Assembly (NCBI GenBank): GCA_002327405.1
Contig: DCVO01000148.1
Coordinates: 6,583 to 12,922, forward strand
Length of the DNA: 6,340 bases
DNA from: Thiobacillus sp. UBA2186
GTDB lineage: Bacteria; Pseudomonadota; Gammaproteobacteria; Burkholderiales; Thiobacillaceae
Direction of reading: 5' to 3'
Position 1 is the first letter of the stretch; every line of letters begins with the position of its first letter. Shown in pieces: positions 1 through 6,340 of the stretch. The position numbers and the translations under genes were made by a program. The notes beneath the pieces were generated by a model. It was not told the origin of the DNA and did not search any database. It worked only from the letters and a program-made list of their open reading frames with translations.

Positions 1-1515
1 GCCATCGAGTTCATGTGCCGCGAGGCGGCGAGCGCGGTGTACGAACTCGAGCACATGGGCCTGCCGTTCTCGCGTCTCGATAACGGAAAAATCTACCAGC
101 GCGCCTTCGGCGGCCAGTCGAAAAACTTCGGCGGCGAGCAGGCCGTCAGAACCTGCGCCTGCGCCGATCGCACCGGCCACGCGCTCCTGCACACGCTGTA
201 CCAGCGCAACATCGCGGCGCGCACCCAGTTCTTCGACGAGTACTTTGCGCTCGACCTGGTGCGCGACGAAGAGGGCTATTGCCTCGGCCTTGCCGCACTT
301 TCCATCGAGAGCGGCGAGGCCATCCTCATCGAGGCACGCGCCACCCTGCTCGCCACCGGCGGCGCGGGGCGCGTGTTCTGGAACACCAGCAACGCCATGA
401 TCAACACCGGCGACGGCCTGGGCATGGTGCTCAGGGCCGGGCTGCCGCTGGAGGACATGGAATTCTGGCAGTTCCATCCCACCGGCATCGCGGGGGTCGG
501 CAGCCTCATCACCGAGGGCGTGCGCGGCGAGGGCGGCTATCTCGTCAACAGGCACGGCGAACGCTTCATGGAGCGCTATGCCCCACATGCGAAGGATCTC
601 GCCTCGCGCGACGTGGTGAGCCGCGCCATCGCCACCGAAATCCACGAAGGCCGCGGCTGCGGAGCGCACGCAGACCATGTGCTCTTGAAGCTCGAACATC
701 TGGGCGAAGATGTCATCGCCGAGCGCCTGCCGGGCATCCGCGAGCTCTCCGTCCGCTTTGCCGGCGTCGATCCGGTGAGCGCCCCGATCCCGGTCGCGCC
801 CACCGCGCACTACATGATGGGCGGCATCCCCACCAACCTCGACGGCCAGGTGGTGGCGCCGGCACGCTACGGCCCCGAGGAGCCGGTGCCGGGCCTGTAT
901 GCGGTCGGCGAATGCGCCTGCGTCTCGGTGCACGGCGCCAACCGCCTGGGCGGCAATTCGCTGCTGGACCTGGTCGTCTTCGGCCGCGCCGCCGGCCGCC
1001 ACATGATCGAGTACCTGCGCGAAAACCCCTACCCGCGGGAAACGCCGGCCGAGGCGGTGCAGCTCGGACTCGGGCGCCTGGCGCGCTGGTCGGAGACGCG
1101 CGGCGACGAAACCGTGGACGGCATCACGCGCGAGCTGCGTCGCCTGATGCAGAAGCACTGCGGCGTGTACCGCAAGCGCGCCGTGCTGGAAGAGGGCCTG
1201 GGCGAATTGACCAGGCTGCAGGAACGGGCGGGGCGAATCACGCTCGGCGACCGGAGCAAGGTGTTCAACACCGCGCGCATCGAGGCGCTGGAGATGGAGA
1301 ATCTGCTGTTGGTCGCGCGTGCCACCATCGTTTCCGCGCTGGCGCGCGAGGAAAGCCGCGGCGCGCACAGCCGCGAGGATTTTCCCCAACGCGACGACGA
1401 CCGTTGGCTCAAGCACACGCTCTACCACCTGGAAAACGACCAGATCGACACCAAGCCGGTGCGCCTCAAGCCGCTGACGGTGGAGAGCTTCAAGCCCATG
1501 GAGCGGAGCTACTGA
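1..1515 (+). CDS. sdhA: Succinate dehydrogenase flavoprotein subunit SdhA (5' truncated by window)
   Basis: Catalytic subunit of complex II; oxidises succinate to fumarate with covalently bound FAD, on the cytoplasmic face of the inner membrane. The frame is open from base 1, so the gene begins upstream; about 504 codons are present. Compared with a usual length near 590, roughly 85 N-terminal residues are missing, including the FAD dinucleotide-binding motif and the flavin-linking histidine. Visible active-site motifs: FWQFHPTG (His codon 475), RGEGGY, ERYAP followed by ASRDVVSRA (catalytic-type Arg codon 607), AHYMMGG (His codon 808), and GECACVSVHGANRLGGNS (Arg codon 943). The C-terminal domain runs to the normal end, PMERSY. 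The stop overlaps the sdhB start by one base, implying translational coupling. SdhE, encoded downstream, is the expected flavinylation partner. Fumarate reductase FrdA is a related alternative, but the SdhB type and gltA/sucA neighbours favour SdhA. Confidence 0.97.
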   Translation, partial: AIEFMCREAASAVYELEHMGLPFSRLDNGKIYQRAFGGQSKNFGGEQAVRTCACADRTGHALLHTLYQRNIAARTQFFDEYFALDLVRDEEGYCLGLAALSIESGEAILIEARATLLATGGAGRVFWNTSNAMINTGDGLGMVLRAGLPLEDMEFWQFHPTGIAGVGSLITEGVRGEGGYLVNRHGERFMERYAPHAKDLASRDVVSRAIATEIHEGRGCGAHADHVLLKLEHLGEDVIAERLPGIRELSVRFAGVDPVSAPIPVAPTAHYMMGGIPTNLDGQVVAPARYGPEEPVPGLYAVGECACVSVHGANRLGGNSLLDLVVFGRAAGRHMIEYLRENPYPRETPAEAVQLGLGRLARWSETRGDETVDGITRELRRLMQKHCGVYRKRAVLEEGLGELTRLQERAGRITLGDRSKVFNTARIEALEMENLLLVARATIVSALAREESRGAHSREDFPQRDDDRWLKHTLYHLENDQIDTKPVRLKPLTVESFKPMERSY

Positions 1516-2210
1516 TGAAATTCCGCCTTTATCGCTACGACCCCGAAAGCGGCGAAAAGCCCTTCATGCAGGAAGTCGAACTCGACATCGACCCGGCCGG
1601 AAAGATGCTGCTCGACGCCCTGCTGGAACTCAAGGCCGGCGACGACACCCTCGCTTTCCGGCGCTCCTGCCGCGAGGGCGTGTGCGGCTCGGACGCGGTC
1701 AACGCCAACGGCCGCAACGTGCTGGCCTGCGTGACGCCGCTTTCCGGCCTGAAGGAACCCATCGAAATCCGCCCGCTGCCCGGCCTGCCGGTGATCCGCG
1801 ACTTCGTCGTCGACATGGAACCCTTCTACCGCCAGTACCGCTCGATCAAGCCCTGGCTCGTCAACGATGAACCCGAGCCCGAGCGCGAACGCCTGCAGAC
1901 GCCCGAGGAGCGCGCCGAGCTGGAAGGGGCCTACGAATGCATCCTGTGCGGCGCCTGCACCAGTTCCTGCCCTTCGTTCTGGTGGCATCCCGACAGGTTC
2001 GTCGGCCCCTCGGGCCTTTTGCAGGCCTGGCGCTTCATCGCCGACAGCCGTGACCAGGCTACCGAAGAGCGCCTGGACAACCTGGAAGACGCCTACCGCC
2101 TGTACCGCTGCCGCGGCATCATGAACTGCGTCGAAGTCTGCCCCAAGGGGCTGAACCCGACCGAAGCCATCGGCAAGATCCGCGAACTGCTGGTCAAGCG
2201 CAAGGTGTGA
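1515..2210 (+). CDS. sdhB: Succinate dehydrogenase iron-sulfur subunit SdhB
   Basis: Passes electrons from SdhA flavin to quinone through three iron-sulfur clusters. The 231-residue length is normal for the family. An N-terminal ferredoxin-like domain carries the [2Fe-2S] motif with C52, C57, D60 and C72; an Asp in the third ligand place is also what E. coli SdhB has. The C-terminal domain holds C142, C145, C148 and C209 for [4Fe-4S], and C152, C199 and C205 for [3Fe-4S]. The CPSFWW segment (152-157) belongs to the quinone-site region. All cysteine spacings match E. coli SdhB with an offset of seven (C52-C72 differ by three), from memory. The ATG at 1515 is chosen because the protein start fits the family, GGAG lies at 1505-1508 (6-base spacing), and it overlaps the sdhA stop as TGATG. 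A repeat-rich gap starts immediately after the stop. Confidence 0.98.
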   Translation: MKFRLYRYDPESGEKPFMQEVELDIDPAGKMLLDALLELKAGDDTLAFRRSCREGVCGSDAVNANGRNVLACVTPLSGLKEPIEIRPLPGLPVIRDFVVDMEPFYRQYRSIKPWLVNDEPEPERERLQTPEERAELEGAYECILCGACTSSCPSFWWHPDRFVGPSGLLQAWRFIADSRDQATEERLDNLEDAYRLYRCRGIMNCVEVCPKGLNPTEAIGKIRELLVKRKV

Positions 2211-2213
2211 GGT

Positions 2214-2234
2214 GAGTGAGGAGTGAGGAGTGAG
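2214..2234. repeat. GAGTGAG heptamer, three tandem copies
   Basis: Three exact, contiguous copies of GAGTGAG (2214-2220, 2221-2227, 2228-2234) begin three bases after the sdhB stop codon; a related GTGAGGT precedes them. Short tandem arrays like this can change copy number by slippage. It lies outside the sdhB coding sequence, so unit changes would not alter the protein. Confidence 0.85.
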
Positions 2235-2240
2235 CTTTTC

Positions 2241-2260
2241 CCCTTGTATGTTAGCGAGGG
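2241..2260. repeat. 20-bp core repeat, copy 1
   Basis: CCCTTGTATGTTAGCGAGGG is identical to 2559-2578. Around it, TTTCCC (2237-2242) can pair with GGGAAA (2258-2263), so the copy sits in the loop of an imperfect hairpin. The two copies are in direct orientation, 318 bases apart, a multiple of three. Confidence 0.9.
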
Positions 2261-2297
2261 AAAGGGGGGTGGGGATGGACCTGACCCAATCTTCCCT

Positions 2298-2332
2298 TCG
2301 TCGTACCCCCTCCCCCTTGGGGGGAGGGGCGG
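2298..2332. repeat. C/G-rich hairpin unit, copy A
   Basis: The unit is TCGTCGTAC followed by a perfect inverted repeat: CCCCTCCCCC (2307-2316), loop TTG, GGGGGAGGGG (2320-2329). Its last 23 bases (2310-2332) recur exactly at 2376-2398. There is no T-run after the stem, so a Rho-independent terminator is not supported. Confidence 0.88.
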
Positions 2333-2362
2333 CCGGCAGCAGGCCGGGCGACATCGTGCTCG

Positions 2363-2398
2363 TCGTCGTACTCCCCTCCCCCTTGGGGGGAGGGGCGG
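2363..2398. repeat. C/G-rich hairpin unit, copy B
   Basis: This is a second copy of the 2298-2332 unit, differing by a one-base length change plus local substitution just before the stem. The stem is CCCCTCCCCC (2373-2382), loop TTG, GGGGGAGGGG (2386-2395). Its 3' arm continues into further G-runs up to 2407, creating a predicted G-quadruplex that would compete with the hairpin. Confidence 0.88.
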
Positions 2399-2407
2399 GG
2401 GAGAGGG
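2385..2407 (+). other. Predicted G-quadruplex motif, sense strand
   Basis: Four G-runs of 6, 4, 5 and 3 are separated by A, C and AGA, meeting the standard pattern of four runs of at least three G with loops of 1-7 bases. It is on the + strand and would be present in an sdhB-sdhE transcript. The motif is seen directly; folding is inferred and competes with the hairpin at 2373-2395. Confidence 0.6.
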
Positions 2408-2427
2408 CCGGCAAGGGGAACAAACGG

Positions 2428-2458
2428 GGGAAATCAAGCGTGGGTGACCCCATTTCCC
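2428..2458. repeat. Nested inverted repeat
   Basis: GGGAAAT (2428-2434) pairs perfectly with ATTTCCC (2452-2458). Inside the loop, the 9-base palindrome GGGTGACCC (2442-2450) could form a smaller stem. It has no following T-run. Its role is unknown; it sits between the C/G-rich hairpin units and the CCCTCTCCCC array. Confidence 0.65.
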
Positions 2459-2459
2459 G

Positions 2460-2508
2460 CCCTCTCCCCGAGGCACCCTCTCCCCAGCCCTCTCCCCGAG
2501 GGAGAGGG
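2460..2508. repeat. CCCTCTCCCC array ending in a hairpin
   Basis: CCCTCTCCCC occurs three times (2460-2469, 2476-2485, 2488-2497). The last copy forms a perfect 9-bp stem, CCCTCTCCC (2488-2496), loop CGA, GGGAGAGGG (2500-2508). The complement of this sequence also occurs at 2398-2407, so longer-range pairing is possible. On the opposite strand, 2476-2497 gives G-runs of 4, 3, 4 and 3 with loops of 3, 2 and 3 bases, a canonical G-quadruplex pattern. Confidence 0.85.
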
Positions 2509-2558
2509 AGCGAACGCCGGGCACAGACCGATTTGCAGGGAGGCGGCGCCCTCTCCAG

Positions 2559-2578
2559 CCCTTGTATGTTAGCGAGGG
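2559..2578. repeat. 20-bp core repeat, copy 2, abutting sdhE
   Basis: This is an exact copy of 2241-2260 in the same orientation. It is enclosed by CCTCTCC (2550-2556) pairing with GGAGAGG (2578-2584). It contains an ATG at 2566 in the sdhE frame, and its 3' purine-rich edge forms the probable ribosome binding site of sdhE. Confidence 0.9.
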
Positions 2579-2586
2579 GAGAGGAG
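2576..2586 (+). promoter_or_regulatory. Probable ribosome binding site of sdhE, partly repeat-derived
   Basis: The purine tract GGGGAGAGGAG lies just before TTG 2590. GGGGAG (2576-2581) leaves 8 bases to the TTG; AGGAG (2582-2586) leaves 3. It is the only strong Shine-Dalgarno-like tract near any in-frame start and is the main reason for choosing TTG over ATG 2566, which has pyrimidine-rich sequence upstream. The same tract is the 3' arm of the hairpin around 2550-2584, so pairing could hide it. Confidence 0.55.
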
Positions 2587-2589
2587 AAC

Positions 2590-2868
2590 TTGGAGCATGC
2601 ATCCGCAGGTGGTAAGGATGTAAATATCGCCAGCGAAGACCGCCATCGCCGCCTGCGCTGGCGCTGCCGGCGCGGATTGCTGGAGATCGACCTGTGGCTT
2701 GCGCGCTTTGCCGAAACCGGCCTGACCCGGCTGTCGGACGAGGAATGCGAAGCCTTCGAGGCCCTGCTGCAAGAAGCCGATGCCGATCTGCTGTCCTGGC
2801 TGCAAGGGCGCGAGGCGGCGCCCGAAAGCCATGCGCGCATGGTCGGAATAATCCGCGCGTCTGGGTGA
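2590..2868 (+). CDS. sdhE: SdhE family FAD assembly factor for succinate dehydrogenase
   Basis: Small cytoplasmic protein of the SdhE/YgfY (DUF339) family, which promotes covalent attachment of FAD to SdhA. The family signature is clear: RLRWRCRRGLLEID with the RGxxE motif at 2671-2685, then LSDEECEAFEALLQEADADLLSWL, matching the acidic helical C-terminal half of E. coli SdhE. Using TTG at 2590 gives 92 residues against 88 in E. coli. The start is uncertain: ATG 2566 gives 100 residues but begins inside a repeat and lacks a Shine-Dalgarno tract; homology would suggest a start near 2618, where an ATG exists in the wrong frame followed at once by TAA. The frame also stays open upstream to GTG 2230 through the repeats, so automated annotation may call an overlong 212-residue protein. 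Position between sdhB and gltA supports the function. Confidence 0.88.
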   Translation: MEHASAGGKDVNIASEDRHRRLRWRCRRGLLEIDLWLARFAETGLTRLSDEECEAFEALLQEADADLLSWLQGREAAPESHARMVGIIRASG

Positions 2869-2884
2869 TTTCACGCTGTCGCGC

Positions 2885-2890
2885 TACAAT
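2885..2890 (+). promoter_or_regulatory. Possible -10 element upstream of gltA
   Basis: TACAAT lies 29 bases before the gltA ATG in the 51-base sdhE-gltA gap and matches five of six bases of the sigma-70 -10 consensus. I see no good -35 hexamer at 16-18 bases and no extended -10 TGn, so this is weak. If real it would let gltA be expressed independently of sdh. Confidence 0.3.
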
Positions 2891-2919
2891 CGGGCAAGAA
2901 TTACAAAGGTTTCAAGCCC

Positions 2920-4215
<1,296 letters not shown>

Positions 4216-4227
4216 TCGAATAACCGT

Positions 4228-4289
4228 AACCGGTCATCGCGAGGAGCGTAACGACGTGGCGATCCAGAATTCTGGCTGGGAAACATCCC
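4228..4289. repeat. Dispersed-type palindromic repeat in the gltA-sucA gap
   Basis: The 95-base gap between gltA and sucA is mostly structured. The segment GTCATCGCGAGGAGCGTAAC and following GACGTGGCGATCCAG resembles a widespread intergenic repeat of the form TCATTGCGAGGAGCG...GCAATCC found in many bacterial genomes; on the minus strand it reads as the familiar spurious peptide VVTLLAMTG. ATCGC (4236-4240) pairs with GCGAT (4259-4263). CCAGAATTCTGG (4264-4275) is a perfect 12-bp palindrome. GGGA (4278-4281) and TCCC (4286-4289) form a small tetraloop hairpin. There is no T-run, so termination is not supported. Assignment to that repeat family is from memory. Confidence 0.65.
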
Positions 4290-4310
4290 GGATTAGACGG
4301 CAGCGCGGCC

Positions 4311-6340
4311 ATGTCCATTGACCTGAAAGACTGGATCGGCAGCAGCGCCCTCGACGCCGCCAACGCTGCCTTCCTCGAAGAACACCCGGAGCTGGTTCCG
4401 GACGAATGGCTGGAACGCCCGCTTCGCCTGGCGCCTGGGAAAGCGCAGGAAGTTCTTCCCGAAGGACTGTTCGAATCCAGGCAGGTCGGCGCGCTGCGCA
4501 TCATCAACGCCTACCGTTACCTGGGCGCGCGCCAGGCCGACCTCGACCCGCTCGCGCGTTTCGAGCGCGAGGCCCTGGCAGAACTGACCCCGGAATACTA
4601 CGGCATCGCCCCGGCCGATCTCGAACAGGAATTCGACACCGGCACCCTCATCGGCCCCAAGCGTGCGAAGCTTGCCGACACCGTCGCGCGGCTGAAGCGC
4701 ATCTATTGCAGCACGGTCGGCGTCGAGTACATGTACCTCTCCGACGTGCCGCGCAAGCGCTGGATCCAGGAGCGCATGGAAGGCGCCGACGGCTACTTCC
4801 ACCATGCTCCCGAAATTCGCAGGCACCTGCTTTCCCGGCTCACCGATGCCGAGACCCTGGAAAAATTCCTGCACACCCGCTATCCCGGACAGAAGCGCTT
4901 CTCGCTCGAAGGCTCGGAAAGCCTGATCCCGCTGCTGGACACCATCATCAGCCGCGCCGCCCTGCACGGCGCGCGCGAGATGGTCATTGGCATGGCGCAT
5001 CGCGGGCGCATCAACGTGCTCAGCACCCTGCTGGGCCGCTCGCTGGAAAGCCTGTTCGAGGAGCCGAAGAACGGCAGGATCGACGGCCCGCTGTCGGGCG
5101 ACGTCAAATACCACCAGGGCTTTTCCAACGACGTCGCCACCCCCTACGGCCCGGTGCACCTGGCGCTGGCCTTCAACCCTTCGCACCTGGAGATCGTGCA
5201 CCCGGTGGTGCGCGGTTCGGTGCGCGCGCGCCAGGATCGCCGCGCCGACGCCACCGGCGTCGAAGTGGTGCCGGTGATCCTGCACGGCGACGCGGCGCTC
5301 TCCGGCCAGGGCGTGGCGATGGAAAGCCTCAACATGTCGCAGACGCGCGGCTTCCGCAACGGCGGCGGCATCCACGTCGTCATCAACAACCAGATCGGCT
5401 TCACCACATCGGACCCGCGCGACGTGCGATCCAGCCTGTACTGCACCGATGTGGCCAAGATGGTGGAAGCGCCGGTGTTCCATGTGAATGCCGACGACGT
5501 CGACGCGGTGGCCTGGGTGGCGCAACTGGCGGTGGACTATCGCTACACCTTCCACAAGAACGTGTTCATCGACCTGGTGTGCTTCCGCCGCCACGGCCAC
5601 AACGAACAGGACGAACCGCTGGTGACCCAGCCGCTCATGTACCGCAAGGTGCGCGCGCATCCCGGCACGCGGGCCAAGTATGCCCAGCGCATGATCGAGG
5701 AAGGCGTGCTGCGTGCCGGCGAGGAAGAGGCCATGGTTGCGGCCAGCCGCGGAAAGCTCGAACGCGGCGAAAGCCTCAGCCCCCCTGCGCCCTCAGATTT
5801 CAAGCAGGTCTTCGCCACCGACTGGAGCCGTTTTCGCGATGGCGATCTCGGCATGGCGGCGGATACCGCGGTTCCGCTGGATGACCTCAAGCGCCTGGGC
5901 GAACGTATTACCCAGGTGCCGGAAGGCTTCGGCCTGCACGACCGCGTGGCCAAGGTGGTGGCCGACCGCAAGAAAATGATCGCCGGCGAGCAGCCGCTCG
6001 ACTGGGGCATGGCCGAGAACCTCGCCTATGCCAGCCTGCTCGACAAGGGTACCAGCGTGCGGCTGACCGGCCAGGACTCGCGCCGCGGCACCTTCTTCCA
6101 TCGCCATGCCGTGTGGCACGACCAGAACCGCAAGCTGCGCACCGAGGGCGTTTACGTGCCGCTCGAACATTTGCACGAGCGCCAGGGCGTGTTCACCGTG
6201 ATCGATTCGCTGCTGTCCGAGGAGGCCGTGCTGGCCTACGAATACGGCTACGCCACCGCCGAGCCGGACGCCCTGGTGCTGTGGGAGGCGCAGTTCGGCG
6301 ATTTCGCGAACGGTGCGCAGGTGGTGATCGACCAGTTCAT
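4311..6340 (+). CDS. sucA: 2-oxoglutarate dehydrogenase E1 component SucA (3' truncated by window)
   Basis: Thiamine-diphosphate E1 subunit of the 2-oxoglutarate dehydrogenase complex; decarboxylates 2-oxoglutarate and passes the succinyl group to E2 lipoyl. The frame runs open to the window end: 676 codons of an expected 900-950. Motifs: IINAYRYLGARQADLDPL (64-81), YPGQKRFSLEG, GMAHRGRINVL (His 230), GDVKYHQGFSND, LAFNPSHLEIV (His 292), and the cofactor/Mg motif HGDAALSGQG (D327) with NNQIGFTTS (N360), 33 residues apart as in E. coli. RRHGHNEQDEP and GQDSRRGTFFHRHAV mark the following domain. ATG 4311 is the only ATG/GTG/TTG start before the in-frame stop at 4221, with no strong Shine-Dalgarno (AGACGG at 4295-4300 at best). 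The N-terminal E2-binding region looks about 30 residues shorter than in E. coli. sucB is expected downstream. Confidence 0.97.
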   Translation, partial: MSIDLKDWIGSSALDAANAAFLEEHPELVPDEWLERPLRLAPGKAQEVLPEGLFESRQVGALRIINAYRYLGARQADLDPLARFEREALAELTPEYYGIAPADLEQEFDTGTLIGPKRAKLADTVARLKRIYCSTVGVEYMYLSDVPRKRWIQERMEGADGYFHHAPEIRRHLLSRLTDAETLEKFLHTRYPGQKRFSLEGSESLIPLLDTIISRAALHGAREMVIGMAHRGRINVLSTLLGRSLESLFEEPKNGRIDGPLSGDVKYHQGFSNDVATPYGPVHLALAFNPSHLEIVHPVVRGSVRARQDRRADATGVEVVPVILHGDAALSGQGVAMESLNMSQTRGFRNGGGIHVVINNQIGFTTSDPRDVRSSLYCTDVAKMVEAPVFHVNADDVDAVAWVAQLAVDYRYTFHKNVFIDLVCFRRHGHNEQDEPLVTQPLMYRKVRAHPGTRAKYAQRMIEEGVLRAGEEEAMVAASRGKLERGESLSPPAPSDFKQVFATDWSRFRDGDLGMAADTAVPLDDLKRLGERITQVPEGFGLHDRVAKVVADRKKMIAGEQPLDWGMAENLAYASLLDKGTSVRLTGQDSRRGTFFHRHAVWHDQNRKLRTEGVYVPLEHLHERQGVFTVIDSLLSEEAVLAYEYGYATAEPDALVLWEAQFGDFANGAQVVIDQF

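Larger units (their letters stand above)
2211..2589. repeat. Intergenic repeat cluster between sdhB and sdhE
   Basis: This 379-base stretch between sdhB and the proposed sdhE start holds no protein I can recognise. Apparent translations are low-complexity strings such as SPLGGGAGERA and SPQPSPRGRGS, which are typical products of translating C/G-rich palindromes. It consists of a heptamer array, two 20-bp core copies 318 bases apart, two near-identical hairpin units about 66 bases apart, an AT-containing hairpin and a CCCTCTCCCC array. None of the hairpins is followed by a T-run, so it does not read as an intrinsic terminator. It resembles dispersed REP/BIME-type intergenic repeats in general architecture; the family name is unknown to me. 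Confidence 0.85.

Noticed and set aside
279..1514. Long N-terminal extension of the sdhB frame inside sdhA
   Set aside because: The upstream residues are Arg/His/Pro-rich out-of-frame sdhA sequence; homology to SdhB starts exactly at ATG 1515.
1675..1700. Missing cysteine ligand in the SdhB [2Fe-2S] motif (Asp at residue 60)
   Set aside because: Asp at this place is found in E. coli SdhB and functions normally, so it is not a defect.
2307..2329. C/G-rich hairpin as a Rho-independent terminator
   Set aside because: The stem is strong but no T-run follows on either strand; the same holds for the stems at 2373-2395 and 2488-2508.
2214..2578. CRISPR array
   Set aside because: Repeats are of several unrelated kinds with irregular spacing and no uniform spacers, and no cas genes are present.
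2230..2589. Upstream extension of the sdhE frame to GTG 2230, giving a 212-residue protein
   Set aside because: The extra N-terminal part translates repeats into low-complexity Gly/Pro/Arg/Ser peptides, has no similarity to SdhE, and the GTG lies inside the heptamer array.
1509..2840. 443-codon open frame on the minus strand across sdhB and the spacer
   Set aside because: It is antisense to the clearly conserved sdhB and sdhE and includes repeat-derived low-complexity stretches; long antisense frames are expected in GC-rich DNA.
4293..5660. 455-codon open frame on the minus strand opposite sucA
   Set aside because: The + strand frame encodes SucA with every expected motif; the antisense product is His/Val/Ala-rich with no recognisable domain.

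Overview
The window is a GC-rich stretch of a bacterial chromosome carrying part of a TCA-cycle gene cluster, all on the + strand: sdhA (3' part), sdhB, sdhE, gltA and sucA (5' part). The order sdhA-sdhB-sdhE-gltA-sucA, the protein sequences and the strong C/G preference at third codon positions fit a betaproteobacterium. The Rhodocyclales/Nitrosomonadales side is my guess; genus cannot be read from this window.

Layout. 1-1515 is the C-terminal ~504 codons of the succinate dehydrogenase flavoprotein SdhA, whose start lies outside the window. 1515-2210 is the iron-sulfur subunit SdhB, overlapping the sdhA stop by one base (TGATG). 2211-2589 has no convincing gene and is a dense cluster of short direct and palindromic repeats: a GAGTGAG heptamer array, two copies of a 20-bp core, two copies of a C/G-rich 10-bp-stem hairpin, and a CCCTCTCCCC array ending in a 9-bp-stem hairpin. 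2590-2868 is sdhE, the flavinylation factor for SdhA, with an unusual start region. 2869-2919 is a short gap with a possible -10 element. 2920-4215 is gltA, type II citrate synthase. 4216-4310 is a gap filled mostly by a second, different dispersed-type repeat with a 12-bp perfect palindrome. 4311 to the end is sucA, the E1 subunit of 2-oxoglutarate dehydrogenase, cut off by the window end after 676 codons.

How the genes work together: SdhA and SdhB form the catalytic head of membrane-bound complex II, SdhE helps attach FAD to SdhA, citrate synthase feeds acetyl-CoA and oxaloacetate into the cycle, and SucA starts oxidative decarboxylation of 2-oxoglutarate. sdhCD and sucB/lpd would be expected outside the window; that is inference.

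The coding content is ordinary core metabolism and I see no undescribed protein system. The non-routine material is the repeat cluster between sdhB and sdhE (including predicted G-quadruplex motifs on both strands), the way it appears to provide the start region of sdhE, the repeat in the sucA leader, and a SucA N-terminus about 30 residues shorter than the E. coli protein as I recall it.
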